NCBI GenBank assembly: GCA_026461645.1
Contig: JAPJMP010000096.1
Coordinates: forward strand, 1 to 18,114
DNA from: Burkholderiales bacterium
Lineage (GTDB): Bacteria; Pseudomonadota; Gammaproteobacteria; Burkholderiales; UBA11063
Reading direction: 5' to 3'
Length of the DNA stretch: 18,114 nt
Made by a program: the position numbers and the translations under genes. The notes beneath the pieces were generated by a model. The model ran no database searches and had not been told where the DNA came from. It saw only the letters and a list, made by a program, of their open reading frames with translations. Every line of letters begins with the position of its first letter. Within the stretch, counting starts at the first letter, position 1. This document shows positions 1 through 9,418 of the stretch, in pieces.

Positions 1-3000
1 GAATTGATTAAATTTGATATAACAGATAAATCAGGCAAGGTAATTGTAGCCAAAGATAAAAAAATTAATACTAAGAACATAAGAGATCTGGAAGCCTTAG
101 ACATGAAGGAACTTGAAGTTCCTGTAGATGATTTAATTGGTAGAATTTTAGCCAATGATTTGATTGACTTAGAAACTGGTGAAGTGATTGCTAAATCAAA
201 TACAATTATTAATGAAGAGCTGATTAAGCAAATTGATACACTGGGAATTAAGAGCATTGAAACGTTATATGTTAACGATTTAGAACATGGTTCATATTTA
301 GCTGATACTTTGCGTGATGAAGAGGCCAGTAAAGAAACTGCGCAGAACACTGTTGAGGCAATTCATCAAATTTATAAAATGATGCGACCTGGAGAGCCAT
401 ATTCGGAAGAAATTGCCAAGACTGTTTTTGAGAAAACATTCTTTTCAAGCGAAACCTATGACTTATCAGAAGTAGGAAGATTCAAATTTGATGCAAGAAC
501 TTATAATAATGAATTAGATCAAAAAACTCCTAAATGGTTTAGTAATTTAGTTGCTAAATTAAAAGCAAGGACCAATAGTAATATTAATTTATTAGCCCAA
601 GAAGATATAGTTATTTGTTTAGCTATATTAATTGAATTACGTAACGGCCGTGGTAACGTTGATGATATTGATCATTTAGGGAATCGCCGTATTCGTGGTG
701 TTGGTGAATTAGTGGAAAATCAATTTCGCGTTGGTTTATCTAGAATTGATAAAGCAGTTAAAGATAAGATTTCTCAAGTATTAGAAGAAAAAGATTTAAT
801 GCCCAATAAGTTAATTAGCGCTAAGCCAATTACTTCAAGCTTAAAAGACTTCTTTTCAACTAGTCAGTTATCACAGTTTATGGATCATACTAACCCATTA
901 TCTGAAATTACTCATAAACGCCGTATTTCAGCATTGGGACCTGGAGGTTTAACACGAGATAGAGCTGGTTTTGAAGTTCGTGATGTGCATGTAACGCACT
1001 ATGGTAGAGTATGTCCGATTGAAACACCAGAAGGACAAAATATTGGATTGATTAATTCATTATCAGTATACGCTCGGCCAAATAAATTTGGTTTTCTTGA
1101 AACGCCTTATCGTCGAGTGCAAAACGGCAAAGTAACTGATAAAATAGATTATTTATCAGCAATTGATGAGAGCAAATATGTAATTGCTCAAGCAAATGCA
1201 AAATTAACTAGCAAAAATGAATTTGCCGATGAAATTATTACAGGTCGGCAAAAATCTGAAACTACTTTGGTGCAGTCAAGCTCTGTTGAATATATGGATG
1301 TGGCGACTAATCAAGTAATTTCAGTGGCTGCCTCATTAATTCCCTTCTTAGAGCATAATGATGCCAATCGTGCGCTAATGGGATCAAATATGCAACGTCA
1401 AGGGGTTCCATGTTTAAGGGCCGATAGACCCCTAGTTGGAACAGGAATGGAACGTGTTGCGGCAATTGACTCAGGCACCGTTATTGTAGCCAAACGCGGA
1501 GGAGTTATTGATTATGTGGATGGTAATCGTATAATTATTCGTGTACATGAAAATGAAATTAAAGGTAAGGATATTGGTGTAGATATATATAATTTAATTA
1601 AATATATTCGTAGCAACCAAAATACCTGTTTAAATCAAAAACCAATCGTTAAAGTTGGTGATATAGTTGCATCCGGTGATGTAATTGCTGATGGTTCAGC
1701 AACTGATTTAGGTGAATTAGCTGTGGGGCAGAATGTCCTTGTTGCTTTTATGCCATGGAATGGATACAATTTTGAGGATTCTATTTTAGTTTCAGAAAAG
1801 TTAGTAGCTTCAGATAAATATACTTCAATTCATATTGAAGAATTATCAGTAGTTGCGCGTGAAACTAAGCAGGGTGATGAAGAAATAACTGCCGATATTC
1901 CTAATTTATCACAAACACAATTAGCACGTCTTGATGAAACAGGAATTGTTAATATTGGTGCGGTTGTTGATGCTGGAGATGTTTTAGTTGGTAAGGTAAC
2001 TCCTAAAGGTGAGATTCAATTAACTCCTGAAGAAAAACTTCTGCGTGCAGTATTTGGCGAAAAAGCCTCAGATGTTAAAGATACTTCACTGCGTGTGCCG
2101 GTTGGTATGCAAGGTACAGTAATTGATGTCCAAGTATTTAATCGTGATGGCAGTAAACAGGATCCACGCAATGTGGCAATTATTGAAACTGATTTAAAAA
2201 AATATCGTCAAGATTTAAATGATCAAGTTGAGATTATTGAAAATGATGCTTTAACTAGAGTTACTAATTTAATTACTGGTAAGCAATTACAAGGTCGAAA
2301 AAAAGAAACTGTAACTGCAGCATTTTTGGCAACGATTACCGATAAAAAAGAAATTTTCAAACTTAAATTTGAAGATGAAACTGTAGCTGCTGCCGTTGAA
2401 TCAATAGCTCATGCAATTGAAGAAAAAAGATTAGATCTTGAAGCTAAATTTAAGTTGAAAAAAGAAAAATTATACCGTGGGGTTGATTTACCTAATGGTG
2501 TAATTAAAATGGTTAAAGTATTTGTGGCGGTAAAACGTCGTTTACAGCCTGGGGATAAAATGGCTGGTAGACACGGAAATAAAGGTGTAATTTCTAAGGT
2601 ATTGCCAGTAGAAGATATGCCATTTATGGAAGATGGTAGAACGGTGGACATAGTATTAAATCCAATCGGGGTACCTTCGCGTATGAATATTGGCCAGATT
2701 CTTGAGGTGCATTTAGGCTTGGCTGCTAAAGGTATTGGCGATAAGATTGATCAAATGTTACGTCGTGAAAAAAATACACAAGCAGTAAGAAAATTTTTGG
2801 ATCAAGTCTATAATGTTTCAGGGCAAAAAGAGGAAATTAGTAAATTTAATGATACTGAAATATTAGAATTAGCAGGTAATTTAAGAAAGGGCTTACCGTT
2901 TGCAACACCAGTATTTGATGGGGCAAAGGAATCTGAAATTAAAACTATGCTGAATTTAGCAGGAATGCCAGAATCAGGCCAATTAACTTTATTTGATGGT

Positions 3001-3381
3001 CGTACTGGTTTACCTTTTGATCGTAAAGTAACTGTAGGCTATATGTATGTTCTACGTTTACATCATTTAGTCGATGAGAAGGTACATGCTCGTTCTACTG
3101 GTCCATATTCATTAGTAACGCAACAACCATTAGGCGGAAAAGCTCAGCTGGGTGGACAGCGTTTTGGTGAGATGGAGGTTTGGGCGCTTGAGGCTTATGG
3201 TGCTGCATATACTCTACAAGAAATGTTAACTGTTAAATCAGATGATATTGAAGGTAGAACACAAATGTATGAAAACTTACTTGAGGGTAAACATAAAATT
3301 TCTGCTGATATACCAGAGGCATTTAAAGTGTTAACTCGTGAAGTGAGAGCTTTAGCATTAGATATGGAGTTAGAAGAGTAA
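1..3381 (+). CDS. rpoB: RNA polymerase beta subunit, 5' end cut off by the window
   Basis: Beta subunit of DNA-dependent RNA polymerase, which with beta-prime forms the catalytic cleft. The frame is open from base 1 and the true start lies outside the window. The first codon corresponds to about residue 249 of E. coli RpoB, so roughly 250 N-terminal residues are missing. The rifampicin-binding region (about 850-1060) reads like a sensitive wild type: equivalents of E. coli Q513, D516 (codon 295), H526 (305), R529, S531 (310) and L533 are all present. Lysines at codons 853 and 861, in the [12 protein letters not shown] segment, match catalytic-centre K1065 and K1073. The C-terminal clamp segment [20 protein letters not shown] is intact. 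About 20 extra residues relative to E. coli lie near codons 171-198. The stop is 66 bases before rpoC, so the two are almost certainly co-transcribed. Identity is certain. Confidence 0.98.
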   Translation, partial: ELIKFDITDKSGKVIVAKDKKINTKNIRDLEALDMKELEVPVDDLIGRILANDLIDLETGEVIAKSNTIINEELIKQIDTLGIKSIETLYVNDLEHGSYLADTLRDEEASKETAQNTVEAIHQIYKMMRPGEPYSEEIAKTVFEKTFFSSETYDLSEVGRFKFDARTYNNELDQKTPKWFSNLVAKLKARTNSNINLLAQEDIVICLAILIELRNGRGNVDDIDHLGNRRIRGVGELVENQFRVGLSRIDKAVKDKISQVLEEKDLMPNKLISAKPITSSLKDFFSTSQLSQFMDHTNPLSEITHKRRISALGPGGLTRDRAGFEVRDVHVTHYGRVCPIETPEGQNIGLINSLSVYARPNKFGFLETPYRRVQNGKVTDKIDYLSAIDESKYVIAQANAKLTSKNEFADEIITGRQKSETTLVQSSSVEYMDVATNQVISVAASLIPFLEHNDANRALMGSNMQRQGVPCLRADRPLVGTGMERVAAIDSGTVIVAKRGGVIDYVDGNRIIIRVHENEIKGKDIGVDIYNLIKYIRSNQNTCLNQKPIVKVGDIVASGDVIADGSATDLGELAVGQNVLVAFMPWNGYNFEDSILVSEKLVASDKYTSIHIEELSVVARETKQGDEEITADIPNLSQTQLARLDETGIVNIGAVVDAGDVLVGKVTPKGEIQLTPEEKLLRAVFGEKASDVKDTSLRVPVGMQGTVIDVQVFNRDGSKQDPRNVAIIETDLKKYRQDLNDQVEIIENDALTRVTNLITGKQLQGRKKETVTAAFLATITDKKEIFKLKFEDETVAAAVESIAHAIEEKRLDLEAKFKLKKEKLYRGVDLPNGVIKMVKVFVAVKRRLQPGDKMAGRHGNKGVISKVLPVEDMPFMEDGRTVDIVLNPIGVPSRMNIGQILEVHLGLAAKGIGDKIDQMLRREKNTQAVRKFLDQVYNVSGQKEEISKFNDTEILELAGNLRKGLPFATPVFDGAKESEIKTMLNLAGMPESGQLTLFDGRTGLPFDRKVTVGYMYVLRLHHLVDEKVHARSTGPYSLVTQQPLGGKAQLGGQRFGEMEVWALEAYGAAYTLQEMLTVKSDDIEGRTQMYENLLEGKHKISADIPEAFKVLTREVRALALDMELEE

Positions 3382-3382
3382 C

Positions 3383-3409
3383 TAATCTAAATATACGTAC
3401 AATAGATTA
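3383..3409 (+). other. AT-rich inverted repeat between rpoB and rpoC
   Basis: Perfect 7-base arms TAATCTA (3383-3389) and TAGATTA (3403-3409) flank a 13-base loop that contains TACGTA. It starts two bases after the rpoB stop and has no U-tract, so it is not a terminator. It might be a weak mRNA hairpin or processing site between the two polymerase genes, but such a short AT-rich repeat can arise by chance. Confidence 0.25.
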
Positions 3410-3447
3410 AATAGTTTTAAACAGATATGGTTTAATGGAGTAAAACA

Positions 3448-6400
3448 ATGCTGAATTTAGGCAATTTATTAATTAATAAAAAAGGCACTCATGATAGTTT
3501 TGGTCGTATTAGAATAGGGCTGGCATCTCCAGATAGAATTCGTTCGTGGTCTTATGGTGAAATCAAAAAACCTGAAACTATTAATTATCGTACATTGCGT
3601 CCGGAAAGAGATGGTTTATTTTGTGCCAGAATTTTTGGTCCAGTTAAAGATTATGAATGTTTATGTGGTAAGTATAAAAGAATTAAGCATCGCGGTGTAG
3701 TTTGTGAAAAATGTGGCGTTGAAGTTACATTGTCTAAAGTACGGCGTGAACGTATGGGGCATATTGAATTAGCTTCTCCAGTGGCACATATCTGGTTTTT
3801 AAAATCATTGCCATCGCGCATGGGAATGGTGCTAGATATGCCGTTACGAGATATTGAGCATGTATTGTATTTTGAGGCATATGCTGTAATAGATATTATT
3901 GATCGAGTTGATCCGCCATTGCATCCTCAAGATAATAGAACTTTAGTTAAAAAAGGTGATATATTATCTCCAGAACAGTACAATATGCTAGTGGAGAGTG
4001 AAGAAGCTGATAAAATTAAAGTTGGAATTGGTGCTGAAGCTGTACGTGAAATGTTACAAGCAATTGACATTGATGGCGAAATTGTTACCATTAAGCAGTT
4101 AATGGAAGACACGAAAAGTGATACTAATCTTAAAAAAATGGCTAAACGTTTAAAAGTGCTAGAAGGGTTTAAACGTTCAGATATGAAACCAGATTGGATG
4201 GTAATGGATGTAATTCCCGTTTTACCACCAGAACTTCGTCCATTAGTTGCGCTTGACGGTGGTCGGTTTGCAACCAGTGATTTAAATGATTTATATCGCA
4301 GAGTAATTAATCGTAATAATCGCTTACGTAAATTAATTCAATTACGCGCTCCAGAAATTATTTTGCGTAATGAAAGAAGAATGTTACAAGAAGCTGTAGA
4401 TTCTTTGTTTGATAATGGTAAACGCGGTAAAGTTATTACTGGTGCGAATAAGCGTCCATTAAAATCTTTAGCAGAAATGATAAAAGGTAAATCAGGTAGA
4501 TTTAGACAGAATTTACTAGGTAAACGAGTTGATTATTCTGGACGGTCAGTTATTACTGTAGGACCAACATTAAGATTGTATCAATGTGGTTTGCCTAAAA
4601 TTATGGCACTAGAATTATTTAAACCTTTTGTTTATCATAAATTGCAATTAATTGGAGCTGCTGCTTCAATTAAATATGCAAGACGCATGGTTGATAGCGA
4701 ACAAGCTATTGTATGGGATGTGTTGGAAGAAGTTATTCGCGAGCATCCAATTTTATTAAATCGCGCACCAACATTGCATCGACTAGGTATTCAAGCATTT
4801 GAACCCATTTTAATTGAAGGTAAGGCAATACAGTTGCATCCATTGGTATGTTCTGCATTTAATGCTGACTTTGATGGTGACCAAATGGCAGTACATGTAC
4901 CACTAAGTATTGAAGCACAAATGGAAGCGCGTACCTTAATGCTGGCTTCAAATAATGTGTTATCGCCTGCTAATGGTGAACCAATTATTGTGCCATCGCA
5001 AGATATTATTCTTGGGTTATATTATATGACCCGTGAAAAGATTAACGCTAAAGGTGAAGGTTTTATTTTTGCGAGTGTTAAAGATTTAGAGCGTGCTTAT
5101 CAAACGCAGCAAGCTGAATTACATGCTGTAGTAACCGTTAGGTTAACGGAGTGGCAAAAAAATGCAGCTGGCGAATTTGAAGCAAAAATAGTAAGAAGAA
5201 AAACTACTGTAGGTAGAGCAATTTTATCTGAAATATTACCACGCGGACTTGATTTTAGTTTAATTGATAAGGCTTTGCGTAAAAAAGATGTAGCCAAATT
5301 AATTAATGTTGTTTTTAGAACCTGTGGCATTAAAGAAGCGGTTATATTTGCTGACCAATTAATGTATACTGGATTTACATATTCTACTCGTGGTGGTATA
5401 TCTGTGTGTATTAATGATATGCATATACCAAGCTCTAAAGAAACTAAAATAGCTCAGTCTTTGGATGAAGTTGCTGCAATTACTAGTCAGTACCAAGAAG
5501 GTTTAGTAACACAAGGCGAGCGTTATAATAAAATTATTGATATTTGGGGCCGTTGTGGTGAAGATATTGCTAATACTTTAATGTTAGAATTATCAAAAGA
5601 AGAAGTAGTGGCTAAGGATGGCTCTAAAGCATTGCAAGACTCATTTAATTCAATCTTTATGATGGCCGATTCGGGTGCTAGAGGATCAATAGCGCAGATT
5701 AAACAGTTATCTGGAATGCGTGGATTAATGGCGAAACCTGATGGCTCAATTATGGAAACACCAATTACGGCTAATTTCCGTGAGGGATTAAATGTTTCGC
5801 AATATTTTATTTCTACCCATGGTGCGCGTAAAGGATTATCGGATACTGCTTTAAAAACAGCCAATTCTGGATATTTAACTCGACGTTTAGTAGATGTTAC
5901 ACAAGATTTAGTTATTACTGAAAATGATTGCGGTACAACTGAAGGTGTGGTAATGAAATCAGTTATTCAGGGTGGGGATGTTATTGAATCATTGCGTGAT
6001 CGTATTTTAGGTCGCGTATGTGCTAAAGAAATTGTAAATCCAGACACAAATGAAGTAATAGTTGAAGCTGATACCATGATTGATGAGAATGTGGCTGCAA
6101 TTATTGATGAAAATTTAGTTGATGAAGTAAAAGTTAGAACCCCATTAACCTGTGAAACAAGGTATGGTTTATGTGCTAAATGTTATGGACGTGACTTAGC
6201 GCGTGGTTATCTAGTAAATATAGGAGAGGCCGTAGGAATTATTGCCGCGCAATCAATTGGGGAACCAGGAACACAGTTAACAATGCGTACTTTCCATATT
6301 GGTGGTGCAGCTTCACGTTCAGCAGCAGTTAATAAAATAGAAGCAAAATCACCTGGAATAGTACAGTATCGCGATTTAAGATATGTTACTAAAAAAGAAG

Positions 6401-7686
6401 GCGAAATGGTTGTAATTTCGCGTTCATCAGAAGTAATTATTTTAGATCAATTTAATCGTGAACGTGAACAACATAAATTGCCATATGGCTCAACTATTTA
6501 CATTAAAGAAGGTCAAAGTATTAAAGAGGGGGATAAGCTAGCTAGTTGGGATCCACATGCCCGTCCAGTAATTGCAGAATACTCTGGATTTGTTTCCCTT
6601 GAAAATGTTGAAGAAGGTATTACTGTAATTAAACAAGCTGATGAAATTACCGGCTTGTCAACGTTAAAAGTAATTGATCCATCTAAAGTTAAAGGCGCTA
6701 GAACTAGGGTTAAAGACTTAAGACCATTAACTCGTCTGTATGATGAGAAGGGTAAAGAAGTTAGGATTGATGGTACGGATAAACCTGTTATCATAAGTTT
6801 CCAAGTGGGTGATATTATTACGGTTAAAGATGGTGATGCAGTTCATGCTGGTGATGTTATCGCCAGAAAACCGCAAGAGTCATTAAAAACACGTGATATC
6901 ACTGGGGGCTTACCTCGTGTTGCCGAATTATTTGAGGCGCGTATTCCTAAAGATGCCGGAATGTTGGCACCAATTTCTGGGGTTATTAACTTCTTGAAAG
7001 AAACAAAAGGAAAACATAAACTTAAAATAGTAGCGCATGCAGGTGATTTTGTTGAATTAGCAATTCCTAAGGATAAAAACATTCTAGTAAATGATGGTGA
7101 ATCAGTAGAAAGAGGTCAAATGATAGTTGATGGCCCTGTTGATCCACATGAATTATTAGAAATGAAAGGTGTTGAAGAACTTTCAAAATACATTGCTTCA
7201 GAAATTCAAGAGGTTTATCGTTTACAAGGGGTTAAAATTAATGATAAACATATTGAAGTAGTTGTACGTCAAATGTTACGTAGGGTTATAGTGAGTAATT
7301 CTGGTGACAGCAATATTTATCTTGAAGGCGAACAAGCTGAACGCGCAGCAATTCTAGATGAAAATGATCGGTTACTAGCGCAAAATATGCGTCCAATAGA
7401 AATCCGTAATGTTTTACTAGGAATAACCAAGGCTTCATTATCAACTGATTCGTTTATTTCTGCGGCATCTTTCCAAGAAACCACAAGAGTATTAACTGAG
7501 TCAGCGGTAGCCGGAAGAATTGATTATTTACGTGGATTAAAAGAAAATGTGATTATGGGGCGCTTGATTCCAGCAGGAACTGGGTTAGCTTACCATAGAG
7601 CATATCAACGTAATCAATATCAAGAGTTGCCGGAGCAAGAAGATAATTTTGAAGATTTAATGCTTGAAGAGGAAATTGTTGAATAA
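3448..7686 (+). CDS. rpoC: RNA polymerase beta-prime subunit, complete
   Basis: Largest subunit of RNA polymerase, 1412 residues against 1407 in E. coli. The start is supported by GGAG at 3437-3440, seven bases before ATG. The N-terminal zinc finger uses C71, C73, C86 and C89. The catalytic loop NADFDGDQM begins at residue 472, so the Mg-binding aspartates are D474, D476 and D478. The second zinc site is C828, C902, C909 and C912, a constant offset of 14 from the E. coli ligands, which shows the central part aligns without gaps. The bridge-helix region [20 protein letters not shown] is intact. The protein ends in an acidic tail, as is usual. It follows rpoB by 66 bases and is closed by a strong terminator at 7718-7750. 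No inteins, frameshifts or large insertions are visible. Confidence 0.99.
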   Translation: MLNLGNLLINKKGTHDSFGRIRIGLASPDRIRSWSYGEIKKPETINYRTLRPERDGLFCARIFGPVKDYECLCGKYKRIKHRGVVCEKCGVEVTLSKVRRERMGHIELASPVAHIWFLKSLPSRMGMVLDMPLRDIEHVLYFEAYAVIDIIDRVDPPLHPQDNRTLVKKGDILSPEQYNMLVESEEADKIKVGIGAEAVREMLQAIDIDGEIVTIKQLMEDTKSDTNLKKMAKRLKVLEGFKRSDMKPDWMVMDVIPVLPPELRPLVALDGGRFATSDLNDLYRRVINRNNRLRKLIQLRAPEIILRNERRMLQEAVDSLFDNGKRGKVITGANKRPLKSLAEMIKGKSGRFRQNLLGKRVDYSGRSVITVGPTLRLYQCGLPKIMALELFKPFVYHKLQLIGAAASIKYARRMVDSEQAIVWDVLEEVIREHPILLNRAPTLHRLGIQAFEPILIEGKAIQLHPLVCSAFNADFDGDQMAVHVPLSIEAQMEARTLMLASNNVLSPANGEPIIVPSQDIILGLYYMTREKINAKGEGFIFASVKDLERAYQTQQAELHAVVTVRLTEWQKNAAGEFEAKIVRRKTTVGRAILSEILPRGLDFSLIDKALRKKDVAKLINVVFRTCGIKEAVIFADQLMYTGFTYSTRGGISVCINDMHIPSSKETKIAQSLDEVAAITSQYQEGLVTQGERYNKIIDIWGRCGEDIANTLMLELSKEEVVAKDGSKALQDSFNSIFMMADSGARGSIAQIKQLSGMRGLMAKPDGSIMETPITANFREGLNVSQYFISTHGARKGLSDTALKTANSGYLTRRLVDVTQDLVITENDCGTTEGVVMKSVIQGGDVIESLRDRILGRVCAKEIVNPDTNEVIVEADTMIDENVAAIIDENLVDEVKVRTPLTCETRYGLCAKCYGRDLARGYLVNIGEAVGIIAAQSIGEPGTQLTMRTFHIGGAASRSAAVNKIEAKSPGIVQYRDLRYVTKKEGEMVVISRSSEVIILDQFNREREQHKLPYGSTIYIKEGQSIKEGDKLASWDPHARPVIAEYSGFVSLENVEEGITVIKQADEITGLSTLKVIDPSKVKGARTRVKDLRPLTRLYDEKGKEVRIDGTDKPVIISFQVGDIITVKDGDAVHAGDVIARKPQESLKTRDITGGLPRVAELFEARIPKDAGMLAPISGVINFLKETKGKHKLKIVAHAGDFVELAIPKDKNILVNDGESVERGQMIVDGPVDPHELLEMKGVEELSKYIASEIQEVYRLQGVKINDKHIEVVVRQMLRRVIVSNSGDSNIYLEGEQAERAAILDENDRLLAQNMRPIEIRNVLLGITKASLSTDSFISAASFQETTRVLTESAVAGRIDYLRGLKENVIMGRLIPAGTGLAYHRAYQRNQYQELPEQEDNFEDLMLEEEIVE

Positions 7687-7717
7687 TCTGATAACAAGTT
7701 AAATCAAAACTAAAAGT

Positions 7718-7750
7718 TCCCGCTAGACGTTATGCTAGCGGGATTTTTTT
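7718..7750 (+). terminator. Intrinsic terminator of rpoBC
   Basis: A perfect 9-base-pair stem, TCCCGCTAG (7718-7726) with CTAGCGGGA (7735-7743), has an 8-base loop and is followed directly by seven T residues. It is GC-rich against an AT-rich background and begins 31 bases after the rpoC stop. It ends the polymerase operon, so str-operon ribosomal genes are not transcribed from it. Confidence 0.94.
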
Positions 7751-7933
7751 AAATTTATATTTCATTATCCGCAAAAAATACAGCGTGGCTTGTGCCTAAA
7801 TGAGTGCAAAAATCCTATATATCACATTGTTTAAGTAAAAATATGTTTTGCGTTGCAATATTATTAAGTTATTGAAACTACAAGTAATAATTGTAAAATA
7901 GTTCATTTATTTTGCCGTGGCTAAATTGACTCA
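7751..7933. other. Intergenic DNA without a recognised gene
   Basis: This AT-rich stretch lies between the rpoC terminator and the promoter of the next gene; the gene-free interval from rpoC to 8005 is 318 bases. I see no open reading frame with a ribosome binding site, no tRNA-like fold and no long repeat. A second, weaker promoter-like pair, TTGAAA (7872-7877) and TAAAAT (7894-7899) with 16 bases between, could be an upstream start for 8005-8457. Confidence 0.5.
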
Positions 7934-7963
7934 TTGACAAACATAAATAAACTTTGCTATACT
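7934..7963 (+). promoter_or_regulatory. Strong sigma70 promoter with extended -10
   Basis: TTGACA (7934-7939) is a perfect -35 box. An 18-base spacer leads to TATACT (7958-7963), five of six matches to the -10 consensus. TG at 7955-7956, one base before the -10, makes it an extended -10 as well. Transcription should start near 7970, giving a leader of about 35 bases before the ATG at 8005. It is the best promoter in the window and implies high expression of the secreted protein downstream. I see no clear operator over it. Confidence 0.85.
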
Positions 7964-8004
7964 GTAAAAAGGTTTTATGTTTAATATGTTTAAGGATATA
8001 TATT

Positions 8005-8457
8005 ATGTTAAAAAAATTATTATTAATTTCATCGGTTGGAATGTTGTTTAATTTTGCTACGGCGGAAGCATTTACTCCGGGCACATATACTGGAACCTTC
8101 ACACAATCAATTGCAGGTGGCACTCCATGGGTTTATACTAGTTTCACAGCACAAATAAATGCTGATGGTTCATTAACTGCAACAATACCTGCACATAGTA
8201 TAATTCCGGCAGCTCAATTAAATATTGGCCAAGTATCTTATGTCCCAGGTGGTGGGTGTACTTTAAGTAACCCAAGCATCTCAGGAGCAATAACAGTTAC
8301 TAACGTAACATTTAGTTCATGTACTGTCCAATATAATAGCCAAGGCCAACCAATACAGAGCAGTTCAACCTACTCAGCGAATATTAAACTAGGTTTGATT
8401 TTAACTGTAACTGGAACTGTAACTTTAAACGCACCAACGGCAAGTAATGTGTTATAA
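8005..8457 (+). CDS. Small secreted protein of unknown function
   Basis: I do not recognise a family. The start at 8005 is chosen because AAGGA (7992-7996) lies eight bases upstream and because the protein then begins with a clean Sec signal peptide: MLKK, a hydrophobic core, and a likely cut after A20 or after AEA at residue 22. A longer frame from 7954 would begin inside the -10 box and is not credible. The mature part, about 128 residues, is rich in Thr, Ser, Gly, Ile and Val in alternating patterns, suggesting an all-beta fold. Only two cysteines occur, C85 and C106, in GGGCTLS and FSSCTVQ; in the periplasm or outside they could form one disulfide. There is no lipobox and no membrane anchor. 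It has its own strong promoter and terminator and precedes a predicted outer-membrane barrel. Secretion is well supported; function is unknown. Confidence 0.85.
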   Translation: MLKKLLLISSVGMLFNFATAEAFTPGTYTGTFTQSIAGGTPWVYTSFTAQINADGSLTATIPAHSIIPAAQLNIGQVSYVPGGGCTLSNPSISGAITVTNVTFSSCTVQYNSQGQPIQSSSTYSANIKLGLILTVTGTVTLNAPTASNVL

Positions 8458-8488
8458 AATAACAAACCATTGGTTTGTTATTTTTTTT
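8456..8488 (+). terminator. Intrinsic terminator between the secreted protein and barrel genes
   Basis: A 13-base-pair perfect stem, AAAATAACAAACC (8456-8468) with GGTTTGTTATTTT (8472-8484), has a three-base loop and an eight-T run at 8481-8488. It overlaps the stop codon of the upstream gene and ends only 20 bases before the ATG of the next gene, whose Shine-Dalgarno starts at 8493. I found no clear promoter between them, so the downstream gene probably depends on read-through. Confidence 0.88.
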
Positions 8489-8508
8489 ATTTAAAAGGCT
8501 ATTTTATT

Positions 8509-9351
8509 ATGAAAAAACTCTTAATTTTGTCTCTATCAGGAGTTAGTTTTTATGCTAATGCATTATTTAACTACGAGGCATTTCAACATTTTGATAATCG
8601 CGTAAGTTTTGGAACAACTTTTGGTCAGGGTACTTTAAGTACAACCAATGAAATTAATTCTAATACTTATAACTATAATTCGTTTAGTCTTGAGGTTGAG
8701 AAGTTATTTGATGTGGGAATTTGGCTCGATGGGCAAATTGGAAATTTAAATACATATGAACAAAATGGTACTGCGTTAGCACCACTTGGTAGTTATCAGT
8801 ATTTAGCTACTGCCAATTTAAAGTTAGGATATAATTTTCCGATAGTTGAAAATAGTTTATCTTTAACTCCATATTTTTTAATTGGTAAAAATGCTAATAT
8901 AAATTTCATAAATAATTTGTTTACTACATATGGTGGAGTACTTCATGTTCCTGGTTTTTCTCAATATGGAATTACGCAAAATTATTATATTACTACAGGA
9001 TTAGGTTTGCGCCTTGAATATCCGATTAATAAATATTTTGATGTATTTTTTGATCAATTTGTTGCTTATAATGCTGATCAAGCTCCAATAAATTATAGTG
9101 GTTCAGCAGGGTTAGGAGTAAACTCATTTAGTGGGGATACTTCAAATACGCAATATACTTCAACATTAGGGCTTAAGGTTGATTTGTGGGATGATTTGCA
9201 ATTAGGTGCTAATTTATTTTATACCGCTTATACCGGTTATGGATCCGAAACATTAGCCTTTTACAATGACCCTTCCTGGAAAAGTAGTTCTGGGGCACTA
9301 CCAACAACTGATTATGGCGCACAGTTTCAGGTTGGTTGGACATTCAAATAA
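8509..9351 (+). CDS. Predicted outer-membrane beta-barrel protein
   Basis: A 280-residue exported protein. The start at 8509 is chosen for AAAAGG (8493-8498), ten bases upstream, and for the signal peptide it yields: MKKLLILSLSGVSFYANA, with cleavage likely after ANA at residue 18. The mature protein consists of amphipathic strands rich in aromatic residues, Asn, Gly and Thr, alternating with polar loops, for example YLATANLKLGYNF, YYITTGLGLRLEY, TSTLGLKVDLW and QLGANLFYTAY. This pattern is typical of outer-membrane barrels. It lacks cysteine, and no OmpA-like peptidoglycan-binding domain follows. The last residues are GAQFQVGWTFK, a beta-signal-like strand but with a Lys after the usual terminal Phe. 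I cannot name a family or count strands with certainty. It sits 51 bases after the small secreted protein, with a terminator between, and ends at a bidirectional terminator. Confidence 0.85.
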   Translation: MKKLLILSLSGVSFYANALFNYEAFQHFDNRVSFGTTFGQGTLSTTNEINSNTYNYNSFSLEVEKLFDVGIWLDGQIGNLNTYEQNGTALAPLGSYQYLATANLKLGYNFPIVENSLSLTPYFLIGKNANINFINNLFTTYGGVLHVPGFSQYGITQNYYITTGLGLRLEYPINKYFDVFFDQFVAYNADQAPINYSGSAGLGVNSFSGDTSNTQYTSTLGLKVDLWDDLQLGANLFYTAYTGYGSETLAFYNDPSWKSSSGALPTTDYGAQFQVGWTFK

Positions 9352-9375
9352 TAAAACTTTTATTTAAGTTAAATA

Positions 9376-9403
9376 AAAAGCCACATAGTTATATGTGGCT
9401 TTT
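9376..9403. terminator. Bidirectional terminator between convergent genes
   Basis: Twelve-base-pair stem AAAAGCCACATA (9376-9387) with TATGTGGCTTTT (9392-9403) and a four-base GTTA loop. The run of A before and T after it gives a U-tract on both strands. It lies between the plus-strand barrel gene (stop at 9351) and the minus-strand prolyl isomerase gene (stop at 9419), so it probably ends transcription from both sides. Confidence 0.87.
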
Positions 9404-9418
9404 CTAATTAAAAACTAA

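Noticed and set aside
4..6. TTG at base 4 as the start of rpoB
   Set aside because: The frame is open from base 1 and RpoB homology begins at once in the middle of the protein, so the gene continues upstream of the window.
5523..5864. 113-residue minus-strand reading frame inside rpoC
   Set aside because: It lies opposite a fully conserved stretch of rpoC, has no family features and no promoter or ribosome site; the same holds for the other antisense frames in rpoB, rpoC, hslU, coq7 and gpsA.
7751..7933. Possible small RNA or tRNA gene after rpoC
   Set aside because: The only fold seen is a trivial GGC-TTGT-GCC hairpin; there is no cloverleaf, no CCA end, and no terminator of its own.
7954..8004. 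A 17-residue N-terminal extension of the secreted protein
   Set aside because: It would start inside the promoter, has no ribosome site, and would put a cysteine-rich stretch before a clean signal peptide that begins at 8005.
8470..8508. A 13-residue N-terminal extension of the barrel protein
   Set aside because: It would start inside the terminator stem; the AAAAGG site and the signal peptide both support 8509.
7934..9403. Secreted-protein island as a mobile element or toxin-immunity cassette
   Set aside because: No transposase, integrase, terminal or direct repeats are visible around it, codon use looks like its surroundings by eye, and neither protein resembles a toxin or immunity protein.
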